A stretch of 64,000 nucleotides of DNA from positions 7,006,001 through 7,070,000 of the forward strand of contig NZ_CP070619.1 in assembly GCF_017068395.1 (NCBI RefSeq), in the 5' to 3' direction. The notes under the pieces were generated by a model. That model did no database searches. It was given only the letters and a program-made list of their open reading frames with translations, and was not told the DNA's origin. The translations under genes and the position numbers were made by a program. Every line of letters starts with the position of its first letter. The first letter of the stretch is position 1. The stretch comes from Rhodococcus pseudokoreensis (GTDB lineage Bacteria; Actinomycetota; Actinomycetes; Mycobacteriales; Mycobacteriaceae). This document shows positions 35,971 to 44,838 of the stretch, one piece after another.

Positions 35971-37122
35971 ATGAGCAAGGATTTCAACCGCGTCGAATCC
36001 ACCGGGCGAATTCGCGGCGCGGCGCCCGGGTCTGCAATCAGCCGGCGCAATGTGTTCAAGTTCGCCGGCGCTGGAGCGCTGGCCGTCGGTGTCGGTTCCC
36101 TCCTCGCCGCATGCGGGGGAGGCGGCGGAGCAGCCGGCACGCAGGGACCGAAAGCCGCTGGTGCGCTCGCCAGGCCGACTCCGTTCGTCGTCGGATCGTC
36201 CTCCGGTGACAACTTCCTGATCGATGCGATCAATGTCGCTCAAAACCAGTTCTCCCTTTTCAACCTGGAAGTTCCGAAGCTCATATACCCCCAGAGCGGC
36301 GTACAAGGTTTGCAGATGGTCAGTGCGGGCGCGATCGATGGCGCTGCGATGGACACGATGGGCGCGATGCTCGCCTTCGCCAAGAGCCAGACCGGCAAAC
36401 GGCCGGTGATCGTCGGCATGCGCATGCCCGTCAACACCTACAACCTGATCGTGGGACCGGGTGACTGGCCCGGTGAGAACGCCACTTTCGCCGAAAAGAT
36501 GGCTTCCTTGAAGGGGAAGACGATCGGTGTCACCGCCATCGGTGCAGGTACCGACAACATTTTGAATCTGGCGCTCGAGGCGGCAGGGATGAAGCGCGAT
36601 GACATTACTGTCCTCGGGGTGGGGCAGCTGTCGGCCGCAATCGCCCAGATGAAGAACGACCGGCTCGACGCCTATGTGGGATTCACGTACGGCGCGGGTC
36701 TGTCCGTTGCCACGCAAGCCGGTGGCCGGATGCTGATCGACTTCAGTGCCGCCGGTACCCCGCAGCTGCTGAGTGATCTGCAGGTGTGTCCCCTGGTCAT
36801 GCGTGAAGACAAGGTCGATGCGAGTCAGGACACTGCCGACGCGTGGCTTGCTGCCCAGTGGGAGGCCAAGACGTGGATCACCGACAATCGCGCTGCTGCG
36901 GCACAACTCCTCAACGAGGGAACCTTCAACAACGAGGCACCGGACGACGCGGTCAAGACAATCGATTTCATGGTCGATCGTGTCTTCCCGAAGGTCAGTC
37001 CGAACTGGAAGGTCACTCGTAGCGGGATCGAGCATGCTGCCGAGGTCATGGATCGGCTGGGCATGCTCGAGAAGGGCGCGGTGCACTACGAAGACATCGT
37101 CCCGCCCTTCGCGCGCGTCTGA
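35971..37122 (+). CDS. Tat-exported substrate-binding lipoprotein (NMT1/SsuA-like), orphan
   Basis: This 383-residue protein has a twin-arginine signal, SRRNVFKFAGAGALAVG, ending in a lipobox (LAAC followed by GGGGG), so it should be exported folded and lipid-anchored. The mature part resembles NitT/TauT-type binding proteins: QSGVQGLQMVSAGAIDGAAM and LKGKTIGVTAIGAGTDNILN. AGGGAG precedes ATG 35971. No permease or ATPase lies nearby, which is unusual. An SDR follows by 25 nt. It may deliver the ligand to a transporter encoded elsewhere or serve as a sensor. Confidence 0.85.
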   Translation: MSKDFNRVESTGRIRGAAPGSAISRRNVFKFAGAGALAVGVGSLLAACGGGGGAAGTQGPKAAGALARPTPFVVGSSSGDNFLIDAINVAQNQFSLFNLEVPKLIYPQSGVQGLQMVSAGAIDGAAMDTMGAMLAFAKSQTGKRPVIVGMRMPVNTYNLIVGPGDWPGENATFAEKMASLKGKTIGVTAIGAGTDNILNLALEAAGMKRDDITVLGVGQLSAAIAQMKNDRLDAYVGFTYGAGLSVATQAGGRMLIDFSAAGTPQLLSDLQVCPLVMREDKVDASQDTADAWLAAQWEAKTWITDNRAAAAQLLNEGTFNNEAPDDAVKTIDFMVDRVFPKVSPNWKVTRSGIEHAAEVMDRLGMLEKGAVHYEDIVPPFARV

Positions 37123-37147
37123 TACGAGATAGCAGAGGAATTCCCAC

Positions 37148-37912
37148 ATGATCAGTCAGATAGCAGGTAAGAGTGACGCATTCGACTTGTCGAACAAGGT
37201 CGCGGTCGTCACCGGGGCAGGACGAGGGATCGGCCGTGCTTGCGCGCTCCACCTCGCCGGCGCGGGTGCCAACATCGTTCTGGCTTCTCGAACGGCAACG
37301 GAGCTGGACGCTGTCGCAAGTGAGGTGGAGGCGCTCGGCTCGAAGGCGCTGGTCGTACCATGCGATGTCTCCGACTTCGACGCGTGCGATGCCGCGGTCC
37401 GTCAAGCAGTCGATGTGTTCGGTGACGTCGATGTTCTCGTCAACAGTGCCGGTGCGGGGGCTCCCTGCGCGGTGATCGACGCCGATCCCGCCGACTGGGC
37501 CCGTGTGGTCACACCGAATTTGATAGGCACGTTCAACATTGCGCGAGCGGTTCTCCCCTTCATGATCGAGGCCGGCGGTGGCCGGATCATCCTGATCGGG
37601 TCGGGTCACGGGCATTCGACGACGGCTGGATTCTCGGCCTACGGTGCGTCCAAGGCGGGGGTCAGTCATCTCACGAAGACCTTGGCCGAAGAAGTCTGGG
37701 AGCACGGTATCGACGTGAACGAAGTGATTCCCGGGCCCGTGGCCACACAGCTCACTCGAGGTCTGGTCGCAGTGGGTGAAGCCCCTGACGGTTTGCCGAG
37801 TGAGCGTGTGAAGTTGCCGCACGAAGTCGCGGAACTGGTCGGGTGGCTGGCCCGGCAGCGCGTCGGCGGTCCCACCGGGCAGGTCTTCAGCCTGGCGCGT
37901 CGAGCGTTGTAG
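37148..37912 (+). CDS. Short-chain dehydrogenase/reductase
   Basis: This 254-residue SDR has TGAGRGIGR at residues 22-30 and the catalytic Y165 and K169 (AYGASKAG), with SRT after the second strand, which favours NADP(H). It is co-transcribed with the binding lipoprotein (25-nt gap) and ends before a strong terminator. With the divergent SDR and the P450 system it probably forms a degradation or modification pathway for a small hydrophobic alcohol or terpenoid-like compound, but that is only inferred from the enzyme types. Confidence 0.87.
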   Translation: MISQIAGKSDAFDLSNKVAVVTGAGRGIGRACALHLAGAGANIVLASRTATELDAVASEVEALGSKALVVPCDVSDFDACDAAVRQAVDVFGDVDVLVNSAGAGAPCAVIDADPADWARVVTPNLIGTFNIARAVLPFMIEAGGGRIILIGSGHGHSTTAGFSAYGASKAGVSHLTKTLAEEVWEHGIDVNEVIPGPVATQLTRGLVAVGEAPDGLPSERVKLPHEVAELVGWLARQRVGGPTGQVFSLARRAL

Positions 37913-37937
37913 ATCGTCGTGGCCTGGCCGAAAAGGT

Positions 37938-37968
37938 AGAGCCCTTGCCCCGTGGGGGCAAGGGCTCT
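37938..37968. terminator. Bidirectional terminator between SDR and PDR reductase genes
   Basis: AGAGCCCTTGCCCC pairs perfectly with GGGGCAAGGGCTCT over 14 bp around a 3-nt loop. It lies between convergent stop codons at 37912 and 37974. There is no long T-run on either side, as is usual in Actinobacteria. Confidence 0.85.
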
Positions 37969-37973
37969 GTCGG

Positions 37974-38939
37974 TCAGAGGTCGATGGCGAGACGTGTACT
38001 CGTGGCACGCGAGACGCAGATCATCATCGTCTTGCCGGTCTCGCGTTCACGCTCGTCGAGAACGGAATCCCGGTGGTCCGGGACGCCGTCCAGAACAGCG
38101 ACCTCACACGAGGCACACGTACCCTCCATGCACGACGAGAGGACCGGAACACCCGACTGTTCGACGGCATCGAGAATGCTCTGACCGGGATTCACGGTGA
38201 TTGTCTTCCCAGACTGCACCAGTTCTACTTCGAACGCAGTCTCGGCTGCGTGCTCGTCGATGGCTCGCGGGGAGAATCGTTCCACACACAGAGAATCCGA
38301 AGGCCAGGTCGGCCGGCACCGGTCCTCGACCGCGGAGAGAAGCGGTTCGGGTCCACAACAGTAGACCAAGGTCTCGGGATCGGGATCTGCCAGTGCTGAA
38401 TCGAGATCGATGAACCCGACCTCGTCCTGCGGGTAGAGATGAACTCCGGCGTGGTCGACTTCCAGCAGCTGATCGACGAAAGCCATCGACTGGCGTGAGC
38501 GGCCACCGTAGTGAATCGCCCATCGGGCGCCCGATTTCGCCGCAGCGGAAATCATCGGCAGCATCGGAGTGATACCGATCCCGCCCGCAATGAAGACGTA
38601 GTTACGTGACGGCCGGAGTGGGAACAGGTTGCGTGGCCCCCGTGCCGTCACGAATGACTTCTCCTGCAGTTCATCGTGAATTCGCTGCGACCCGCCCCGG
38701 CCCGAGACGTCCCGGAGCACCGCGATTTTCCAACAGCTACGGTCGGCGGGATCTCCGCACAGCGAATACTGGCGAACCATGGATTCCGACAGGATCAACT
38801 CGATGTGCGATCCGGGTTCCCACGCCGGAAGATCCGATCCGTCTTCGTTTCGCAACTCGAGTTGGATGATTTCCTCGGTGAGGGCCGTCCGTCGTTCGAC
38901 CACGAGTCTCACTTCGGTTTCGTTGAACGAATTGCGCAC
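37974..38939 (-). CDS. PDR/VanB-family oxidoreductase (FMN, NAD(P)H, C-terminal [2Fe-2S])
   Basis: This 321-residue reductase has an FMN-binding N-terminal barrel (RQYSLCGDP), an NAD-binding domain (FIAGGIGITPML, YCCGPEPLL) and a C-terminal plant-type ferredoxin with CMEGTCASC and a last Cys about 29 residues later. This order is that of phthalate dioxygenase reductase and VanB, which usually feed Rieske oxygenases. Here it lies downstream of a ferredoxin and a P450 in one operon, with no Rieske oxygenase, so it probably passes electrons to the ferredoxin or directly to the P450. Confidence 0.9.
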   Translation of the reverse strand: MRNSFNETEVRLVVERRTALTEEIIQLELRNEDGSDLPAWEPGSHIELILSESMVRQYSLCGDPADRSCWKIAVLRDVSGRGGSQRIHDELQEKSFVTARGPRNLFPLRPSRNYVFIAGGIGITPMLPMISAAAKSGARWAIHYGGRSRQSMAFVDQLLEVDHAGVHLYPQDEVGFIDLDSALADPDPETLVYCCGPEPLLSAVEDRCRPTWPSDSLCVERFSPRAIDEHAAETAFEVELVQSGKTITVNPGQSILDAVEQSGVPVLSSCMEGTCASCEVAVLDGVPDHRDSVLDERERETGKTMMICVSRATSTRLAIDL

Positions 38940-38978
38940 TGTGAAGCCTGCCTTCCTCGAATCGATCGGACACCGTGA

Positions 38979-39179
38979 TCAATCCGTGTGCACCACAATG
39001 GCTCCGGATGGACAGATGCGTTCCGATTCGATCACCCCCTCTTGCTCGCCGGGGAGTACATTCTCCCGATGAACGAACACCAGACCGTCGTCGTCGTTCT
39101 GATCGAAGATGCCCGGCTCACGCCCGACGCAGAGTCCCGCCGCAATACACTTCGTGTTATCTACCGACACCCGAATCAC
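38979..39179 (-). CDS. P450-type [3Fe-4S]/[4Fe-4S] ferredoxin
   Basis: This 66-residue ferredoxin has C11, C17 and C56 (followed by P) in the pattern Cx5C...CP expected for small [3Fe-4S] ferredoxins that reduce actinobacterial P450s. The GTG start has AAGGAG eight bases upstream. It sits between the P450 (83 nt upstream) and the PDR-type reductase, so it is the likely immediate electron donor. A [4Fe-4S] form cannot be excluded by eye. Confidence 0.92.
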   Translation of the reverse strand: MIRVSVDNTKCIAAGLCVGREPGIFDQNDDDGLVFVHRENVLPGEQEGVIESERICPSGAIVVHTD

Positions 39180-39262
39180 AACCGCTCCTTGCCATCGAAC
39201 TACCTCACGGGCTCACCCGGCAGGTGAAGCCCGCACCATGAGTTGTCTGTTTGATTCGCTCG

Positions 39263-40465
39263 TTACCAGGTCACCGGGAATTCGTGGACCCCGTAGAACG
39301 CTGAATCGTCCTTGAATCTGAGCTGTTCGATCGGCTGTGCCGACCGGAGACCGGGAAGGACGTCGAACACGGCCTCGAGCACAACTTCCAGTTCCATACG
39401 CGCGAGAGCCTGTCCGAGGCACTGATGAACTCCGTACCCGAAGGCCATGTGCTGGCGGGCTTCCGGTCGGCCGACATCGAGTACTTCCGGATTCGGGAAG
39501 ACGGACTCGTCCCAGTTCGCCGCGGACACCGCCGCAATGAAGCCGTCGCCCGCCGGAATCGTTCGACCACCGACCTCGATGTCTTCGAGCGCCAGGCGCA
39601 TCGCATTGCTGTGCGTGACCGACGTGATGCGGAGAAGTTCCTCGATGGCGTTGGTGACGGTGACCTCTCCGGACGTGATTCGCGCCAACTGGTCCGGATT
39701 CTCGAGGAGTGCCATCGTTCCCAGGGTGATCACGTTGGCGGTGGTTTCATGGCCGCCGAGAAGGAGGAGATTTGCGTCCATCAACGCATCTTCGCGGGTC
39801 AGATCACCATTGGTCACATGGTCCGCCAAGAAGGTCATCACGTCGTCGCGGGGGTCGGCCGTGCGCGCGTCGAGCAGTCCGCCCAGGTAGTCGAGCAGTT
39901 GGTCGGTAGCCTCCGTGATTTCGGTGGGGGTCGCTGTTCGCGAGATCCGTACCGCACTCTTCTCCTGGAAGAATTCGTGATCCCGGTAGGGGACGCCGAG
40001 TAGTTCGCATGCGACTGTCGACGGCACGACCAGGGAGAACTCGGCGAAGAAGTCGACAGGCGGAGTCTTGGTGACCAGGTTCTCCAGGAGTTCCCGTACC
40101 AACTTCGTCACCGTCGGCCGCAGCGCCTCGATCCGATGAACGGTGAAGAAGGGGATCAGGAGTCGGCGTCGTCGGCTGTGCTCTGGTCCGTCCATCCGTT
40201 GCAGGGATTCGTCCTGCAATTTGGCTGCCTGATCGGACGCGGACAGGAAGGGAAAGTTGGGTCTCCTCGTCTGCGAACTGATCGAGGACGACCGCAGGAT
40301 CGAACGGATGTCGTCGTAGCGCGTCAACAACCAGGCGGAACGGCCATCCCAAAGGCTCACCGGCGCAACCGGTTGGGTATCTCGCAGTTCGCGGTACTCG
40401 GCCGGCGCGGAGAACGGGCAAGTCCTGCGCATGGGGAAGTCGGGAGCAGGAACAGGTGACGCCAT
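39263..40465 (-). CDS. Cytochrome P450 (CYP105-like)
   Basis: This 400-residue soluble P450 has the oxygen-binding I-helix motif GGHETT (residues 237-242), ExxR-region helices, and the heme loop FGYGVHQCLG with C349 as the iron ligand. GGAGGTAAC precedes the ATG. Overall pattern resembles the CYP105 group, which is commonly paired with small ferredoxins and has broad substrate range. It is the first gene of a P450-ferredoxin-reductase operon; a 21-bp palindrome lies 92 bp upstream. The substrate is not known. Confidence 0.93.
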   Translation of the reverse strand: MASPVPAPDFPMRRTCPFSAPAEYRELRDTQPVAPVSLWDGRSAWLLTRYDDIRSILRSSSISSQTRRPNFPFLSASDQAAKLQDESLQRMDGPEHSRRRRLLIPFFTVHRIEALRPTVTKLVRELLENLVTKTPPVDFFAEFSLVVPSTVACELLGVPYRDHEFFQEKSAVRISRTATPTEITEATDQLLDYLGGLLDARTADPRDDVMTFLADHVTNGDLTREDALMDANLLLLGGHETTANVITLGTMALLENPDQLARITSGEVTVTNAIEELLRITSVTHSNAMRLALEDIEVGGRTIPAGDGFIAAVSAANWDESVFPNPEVLDVGRPEARQHMAFGYGVHQCLGQALARMELEVVLEAVFDVLPGLRSAQPIEQLRFKDDSAFYGVHEFPVTW

Positions 40466-40556
40466 GGGTTACCTCCACAGATCAGGGGTTTGTGACGACG
40501 GTCTCACTGATCCTGGTGTCGGCGCCGGGCAGCGTCAAGGAACTTCTCCGGCCCAG

Positions 40557-40577
40557 CGGCTATCGCCGCGATAGCCG
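40557..40577. promoter_or_regulatory. 21-bp perfect palindrome upstream of the P450 operon (CTATC-N5-GATAG, copy 2)
   Basis: Ten-base arms (CGGCTATCGC and its complement) flank a single central base, 92 bp before the P450 ATG. The core matches the CTATC-N5-GATAG at 35761. The site has the size and symmetry of a TetR- or similar dimer operator. The rest of the 210-bp gap (40466-40675) holds a GC-rich hairpin-like segment at 40592-40619 and nothing else recognisable. Confidence 0.6.
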
Positions 40578-40675
40578 TTTCTTGCTTGCGTGGCGGCGGT
40601 GGGAACCGCTGCCGCCCAAATGATCCTGTTCGACAAGGTCCCGCGTAGCCCTGTCGGTTCGCGTGGACGCCCTGG

Positions 40676-41896
40676 TCAGTTGCGGATCATGGCCAGCGCC
40701 GTGCGCAGCCCGCGCCGCTTACCGGTCGCAGGGTCGACTCCGAACACTTCCTTCATCCCACCCCGGATGCGGAAGCGCAGTTCGGACGCCGTCTCCGGTG
40801 CGTCGTCCGCGGACGCCGACAGGAAGCGGTTGGGCAGGGCGAGCTTGAGGATGGTGCGCAGGGTGAGTCCGTACTGGTGGGGGAGGGAACCCGTCGTATA
40901 CGGGAGGTCGTACTTGTCGCACAGTGCCCGCATTTTCACGCCGATCTCGGCGTAGCGGTTGCTGGGGAGATCCGGGAACGCGTGATGCTCGATCTGGTAG
41001 CAGAGGTTGCCGCTCATGAACGCGAGCACCGGGCCCGCGTGGAAGTTCGCCGAGCCCAGCATCTGGCGCAGATACCACTCGGCCTTGGTCTCCTGGTCGA
41101 ACTCCTCCTCGGTGAACTTCTCGGCGCCGTCCGGGAAGTGGCCGCAGAAAATGACACCGTAGGCCCACAGATTCCGGATCACGTTGGCGGTGATGTTCGA
41201 CGTCAGCGTGCTCTTCCATGCCGGGCCGGTGAGCGCCGGGAACACCACGTAGTCCTTGCCGACCTGCCGCGCGATCTTCCGTCCCACCTCCTTCGCGTTG
41301 CGGAGGGTTTCGGCGCGGTCGTAATCGCCGCGCCGGATACTCTCCACGTCCAGGTGGTGCAGCGCGACACCCCACTCGAACAGCAACGCCAGCAGGACGT
41401 TGTAGAACGGCTGCGCCAGGTACACCGGCGACCACTTCTGGTCGCGGGTCATCCGCAGAATCCCGTAGCCGACGTCGCTGTCGAGTCCCACGATGTTGGT
41501 GAACTTGTGGTGCACGTAGTTGTGCGAGTGCTTCCACCCCGAGGACGGGCACGTGTTGTCCCACTCCCAGTTCGACGAGTGGATCTCGGGATCGTTCATC
41601 CAATCCCACTGGCCGTGAATGACATTGTGGCCGAGTTCCATGTTCTCGATGATCTTCGCCGCACCCAACAGGGCGGTCCCCAGGAGCCACGCCGGTCTCT
41701 TCCGGCTGCCGAACAGGACGACCCGGCCCGCAATCGCCAGCGACCGCTGCAGCTTGATCGCCCGGTCGATGTACCGCGCGTCGCGGGCGCCGCGGGACTC
41801 CTCGATGTCGGCCCGGATCGCATCGAGTTCCGCGCCCAGCGCCTCCACGTCCGCCTCGGTGAGGTGGCTGTACTCCTTGATATCGGTGATGGCCAT
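40676..41896 (-). CDS. Membrane acyl-CoA desaturase (DesA3-like stearoyl-CoA delta-9 desaturase)
   Basis: This 406-residue membrane di-iron desaturase has the three histidine boxes: GHNVIHGQW, HSHNYVHHKF and QIEHHAFPDLPS. It resembles the mycobacterial DesA3 type that makes oleoyl-CoA from stearoyl-CoA. The reductase that accompanies DesA3 in mycobacteria is not adjacent here. The gene is monocistronic, divergent from the EspC-like operon and separate from the P450 operon by 210 bp. Confidence 0.9.
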   Translation of the reverse strand: MAITDIKEYSHLTEADVEALGAELDAIRADIEESRGARDARYIDRAIKLQRSLAIAGRVVLFGSRKRPAWLLGTALLGAAKIIENMELGHNVIHGQWDWMNDPEIHSSNWEWDNTCPSSGWKHSHNYVHHKFTNIVGLDSDVGYGILRMTRDQKWSPVYLAQPFYNVLLALLFEWGVALHHLDVESIRRGDYDRAETLRNAKEVGRKIARQVGKDYVVFPALTGPAWKSTLTSNITANVIRNLWAYGVIFCGHFPDGAEKFTEEEFDQETKAEWYLRQMLGSANFHAGPVLAFMSGNLCYQIEHHAFPDLPSNRYAEIGVKMRALCDKYDLPYTTGSLPHQYGLTLRTILKLALPNRFLSASADDAPETASELRFRIRGGMKEVFGVDPATGKRRGLRTALAMIRN

Positions 41897-42073
41897 CTCG
41901 TCTCGATACCCGGTTCATGCCATTCCCAATCCGCGTATCCGCCGAACCGATGCACAACCGTGTTGTGGTCATGCGTCCGTGTCGAGGCGTCCGCTATTCT
42001 CACCACGGTCGCCGAGCGTTTCGGTGGCCCGGGTCCAGGGGTGGCCTCGATGCAGACAACAGGGGGAAAGTCG

Positions 42074-42493
42074 ATGTCAGAGGGCGATATGACGTGGCCG
42101 GACAGTGTCATCGGTTCACTGGACGGGACCGGTGTGCCGCGACCTCCGCTGGCGAGCGTCCCAGGATTGCCGCCGCTGCTCGGCGGACCGGACGTCACGG
42201 TCGTCAAGGTCGACCCCGACATGCTCCGTGCGATGTCCGGTTCGCTCGCCGCCATCGCCCGTGAGGTCGAGGCGCTGGGCGGCCGGCGGAGCTTCGACGA
42301 CGCCGGCCGGGCTGTCGAGGGATCCGACACCGCCGCCGCGTGCCGGGACGCCGGCGACATCCTCGCGTCCGCGCTCGGAGTCGCAGCCAGTCGCATCGAC
42401 GAGATGGCGTTCATCGCGGGCGACGGGGCCGAGAACTACGACGTCACCGACACGACGTTCGCTTCGCAGCTGTCGGCGATGGGAGAGCTGTGA
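42074..42493 (+). CDS. EspC-like type VII secretion-associated protein
   Basis: This 139-residue protein resembles the EspC/DUF2580 group of ESX-secreted proteins: VKVDPDMLRAMSGSLAAIA, a helical hairpin, and a C-terminal ENYDVTD. Y122-x3-D126 is the YxxxD/E type VII secretion signal. AGGGGGAAAG precedes ATG 42074; another ATG at 42050 is possible. Its stop overlaps the GTG of the large downstream protein, so the two are translationally coupled and may be secreted as partners. No ESX core component lies in the window. Confidence 0.78.
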   Translation: MSEGDMTWPDSVIGSLDGTGVPRPPLASVPGLPPLLGGPDVTVVKVDPDMLRAMSGSLAAIAREVEALGGRRSFDDAGRAVEGSDTAAACRDAGDILASALGVAASRIDEMAFIAGDGAENYDVTDTTFASQLSAMGEL

Positions 42494-44838
42494 TTCCGCG
42501 TCGGTCGCAATTGCACGTCTGGAACCCACGGGACCTGACGTTGGCAGGTGAGGAAATCGGTCGGACCGCCGAAGACACGCGAAGCCGGGCCGAGGACGTC
42601 TATCGGGTGGTTGCGGATCTGGGCCTCCACGACGACTGGCGCGGTCCGTCGCAGGCCGCCGCCGAGCAGCGGGCGAACACCGAGCGGACGGAATTCCGTC
42701 GGCTCGCAGACGATCTGGAAGATCTGTCGACTGCGCTGGTGGGAGGGGCCGATCGTCTCGGTCATGCGCGGGACTACGTCGCCACCGTCATCGACAAGGC
42801 CGCGACCGACGGATTCACCGTCTCCGACGACTGGCAGATCGTCAGTCAGCCGAGGACGATGAGTGACGCCGAAGCCGCCGAGCACGCCGACCTGATGGAG
42901 TACTGGCGCAGCCAGCTCGATGGTGCACTGACGGAACTCGACAACGCCGATCGGGACATGGCGACGGCGATCCGGGACGCCCTCGGGGCCGTCGCGGCGA
43001 GTGCCCCCGCGTCGGCGGGCCTGTCGGGGCACGAGGGCACCGCACTGGGCGAGCAGGTCGCGCGGGGCGGCCCTGACATTCCGCAGGACGTCCGTGACCG
43101 CGTTGCCCGGGAGATCGCGGCCGCCGGGCTCACCCCCGAACAGGTGAGGACGCTGGCCGACGGCGGCAAGGTCACCGACGTTCCGCAGGGAACGATGGAT
43201 TTCCTCCAGCAGTTCTACACCGCAGCCGGCAAGGACGGCTTCCTTGCACTGTCCGAGCAGTACAGCGAGAACGGTCGCACCGAGGCCGCGAGCGCGCTGT
43301 CCAACGGCCTCGCCGTCGTGTCGAACTACAACGTCGGCAGCGCAGCCGGTGACGTCGGCGGACAGAGTCACATCCCGGAAAGCCTTCGTGGGCTGTTCGA
43401 GGGGCCGGTGACGTCGACCGGCAACCTCACGAAGGGCGCGCACGACGCCCCGCAGCCGTCGACGGTCGTGAACAACGGCCACGACCTGGCACGATTCACC
43501 AAGGCGTTCGGACTGGCGGATCCTGCTGTCCAGCAGGGCAGCGAGCTGAGCGAGAATCTCCTCTCCCGTGCCGGCGAGATCGCGTCGGCCACCAACGACA
43601 AGAGTCTGCTGATCGGCGACTCCTTCGACCACAACGTTCTGGGCCGCGACGGCGTCGACACACTCCTGCAGGACATGGTCGGGGTCGGTGGCCGCGACCA
43701 CGTCGCCGTCCACAACATCCTGTCCGGTGAAGGCATGCCGACCGATTACAACCGCGACGACGTCGTCATGCCGCTGCTCCAGCGCGATTGGGCCGAGGGC
43801 GGCGAACAGAACGTCGCCGGGATGTTCGACTGGATCGCCGACGACGCCAGACCCGCCGACCCGTCGGACCCCGGAGAGATATACCGGTCGCAACAAGCCG
43901 GTGAATCGGCCTTCGGGCTGGCACAGATCCTCGCGGCCAAAGACGCCGAACTGCTCGACATCCCCGGGATGAAAGGCCAGGCCATCGGCGAGGTGAACCC
44001 CGAAATCACACAGGCTCTGGGCACATCACTCGCACCCTACATCGGCAATATGGTGGGCGTGCCCGGAGACTTCGCAGGCACTTCCGGCTTCGCCAGCCCG
44101 ACCGGCGGAGAGTTCGGGCTCGAAAACGCTCCCCGCCTGTTTTCGGTGATCGACTCCAACGCCGACGCGGCGGGCTACTTCAACGCACAGGCATTCGGTA
44201 TGTCGGCTCAGCTCGAGCAAGCGTGGGCGTTGGAAGGTCGCACTCTGCAGATGCCGCACTACGAGTACGGTTCTTGGGCAGGCAGTATTCAAGGTGTGGT
44301 CGACAAGGGGTTCGATCTCGAATTCGCGGACCGCGCAGGGGACGAATCATCGAATAACACAGCCGGTTTCGAGAGCAAGGGTATCGCATACGACACGATC
44401 AGAACTGTGGTCAGCAAGGGTGTTGAATTCATCCCTGGTGCCGGGCCGATCATTTCGAGCGGAATCGATCTCGGTGATCCGGCTTTCAAGAGTGCGGTTA
44501 TGGGTGCTGTGCCCGACGGGACAGTCCAGCCGAACACGCAGTTCGGAGAGGATTCGCTACTTGCAAAGCAGTACTACCAGATTGCACTCGGTCTTCAAGC
44601 GGCGAATGGCGGCTCGCTTGAGCCCTATATTGGTCTCGAGGACTTTCGGGATGGTGTGAACGGCCCCCTGCTGCCGTATGACGAGATTGTCTCTGACCGT
44701 CCCAGTTTTACAACCCCGCTGCTTTCTTCGAGCTTGGCGGGATACATCACTGAAGCAGGCTTCACCGGAGTTGGTGAGTTTGTCGACGCAATGAACGCAG
44801 GACGTGAGCAAGTGCAGGGCATGGAGTTCGGGCGATGA
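42490..44838 (+). CDS. Large WXG-headed putative type VII-secreted protein with divergent C-terminus
   Basis: The 782-residue product starts at a GTG in a 4-nt overlap. Residues about 1-100 form a WXG100-like helical hairpin, with DDWRG at the turn and LADDLEDLSTALVGGADRL after it. The middle (about 130-600) is a large helical region of the type annotated in rhodococci as TPR-repeat-region proteins. From about 44280 the base composition drops and the protein changes character (GVEFIPGAGPIISSGIDLG, QYYQIALGLQAANGG). This looks like an exchanged C-terminal module, as in secreted polymorphic proteins. No catalytic motif is recognisable. It overlaps the lipoprotein gene downstream. Confidence 0.75.
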   Translation: MIPRRSQLHVWNPRDLTLAGEEIGRTAEDTRSRAEDVYRVVADLGLHDDWRGPSQAAAEQRANTERTEFRRLADDLEDLSTALVGGADRLGHARDYVATVIDKAATDGFTVSDDWQIVSQPRTMSDAEAAEHADLMEYWRSQLDGALTELDNADRDMATAIRDALGAVAASAPASAGLSGHEGTALGEQVARGGPDIPQDVRDRVAREIAAAGLTPEQVRTLADGGKVTDVPQGTMDFLQQFYTAAGKDGFLALSEQYSENGRTEAASALSNGLAVVSNYNVGSAAGDVGGQSHIPESLRGLFEGPVTSTGNLTKGAHDAPQPSTVVNNGHDLARFTKAFGLADPAVQQGSELSENLLSRAGEIASATNDKSLLIGDSFDHNVLGRDGVDTLLQDMVGVGGRDHVAVHNILSGEGMPTDYNRDDVVMPLLQRDWAEGGEQNVAGMFDWIADDARPADPSDPGEIYRSQQAGESAFGLAQILAAKDAELLDIPGMKGQAIGEVNPEITQALGTSLAPYIGNMVGVPGDFAGTSGFASPTGGEFGLENAPRLFSVIDSNADAAGYFNAQAFGMSAQLEQAWALEGRTLQMPHYEYGSWAGSIQGVVDKGFDLEFADRAGDESSNNTAGFESKGIAYDTIRTVVSKGVEFIPGAGPIISSGIDLGDPAFKSAVMGAVPDGTVQPNTQFGEDSLLAKQYYQIALGLQAANGGSLEPYIGLEDFRDGVNGPLLPYDEIVSDRPSFTTPLLSSSLAGYITEAGFTGVGEFVDAMNAGREQVQGMEFGR

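Noticed and set aside
40877..42073. Large plus-strand frame running through the desaturase gene into the EspC-like gene
   Set aside because: Upstream of 42050 it is antisense to the histidine-box desaturase; only the part from 42074 resembles a protein family.
44280..44838. A named toxin domain at the C-terminus of the WXG-headed protein
   Set aside because: The segment is compositionally different, but I could not match it to any nuclease, ADP-ribosyltransferase or deaminase motif, so no toxin activity is claimed.
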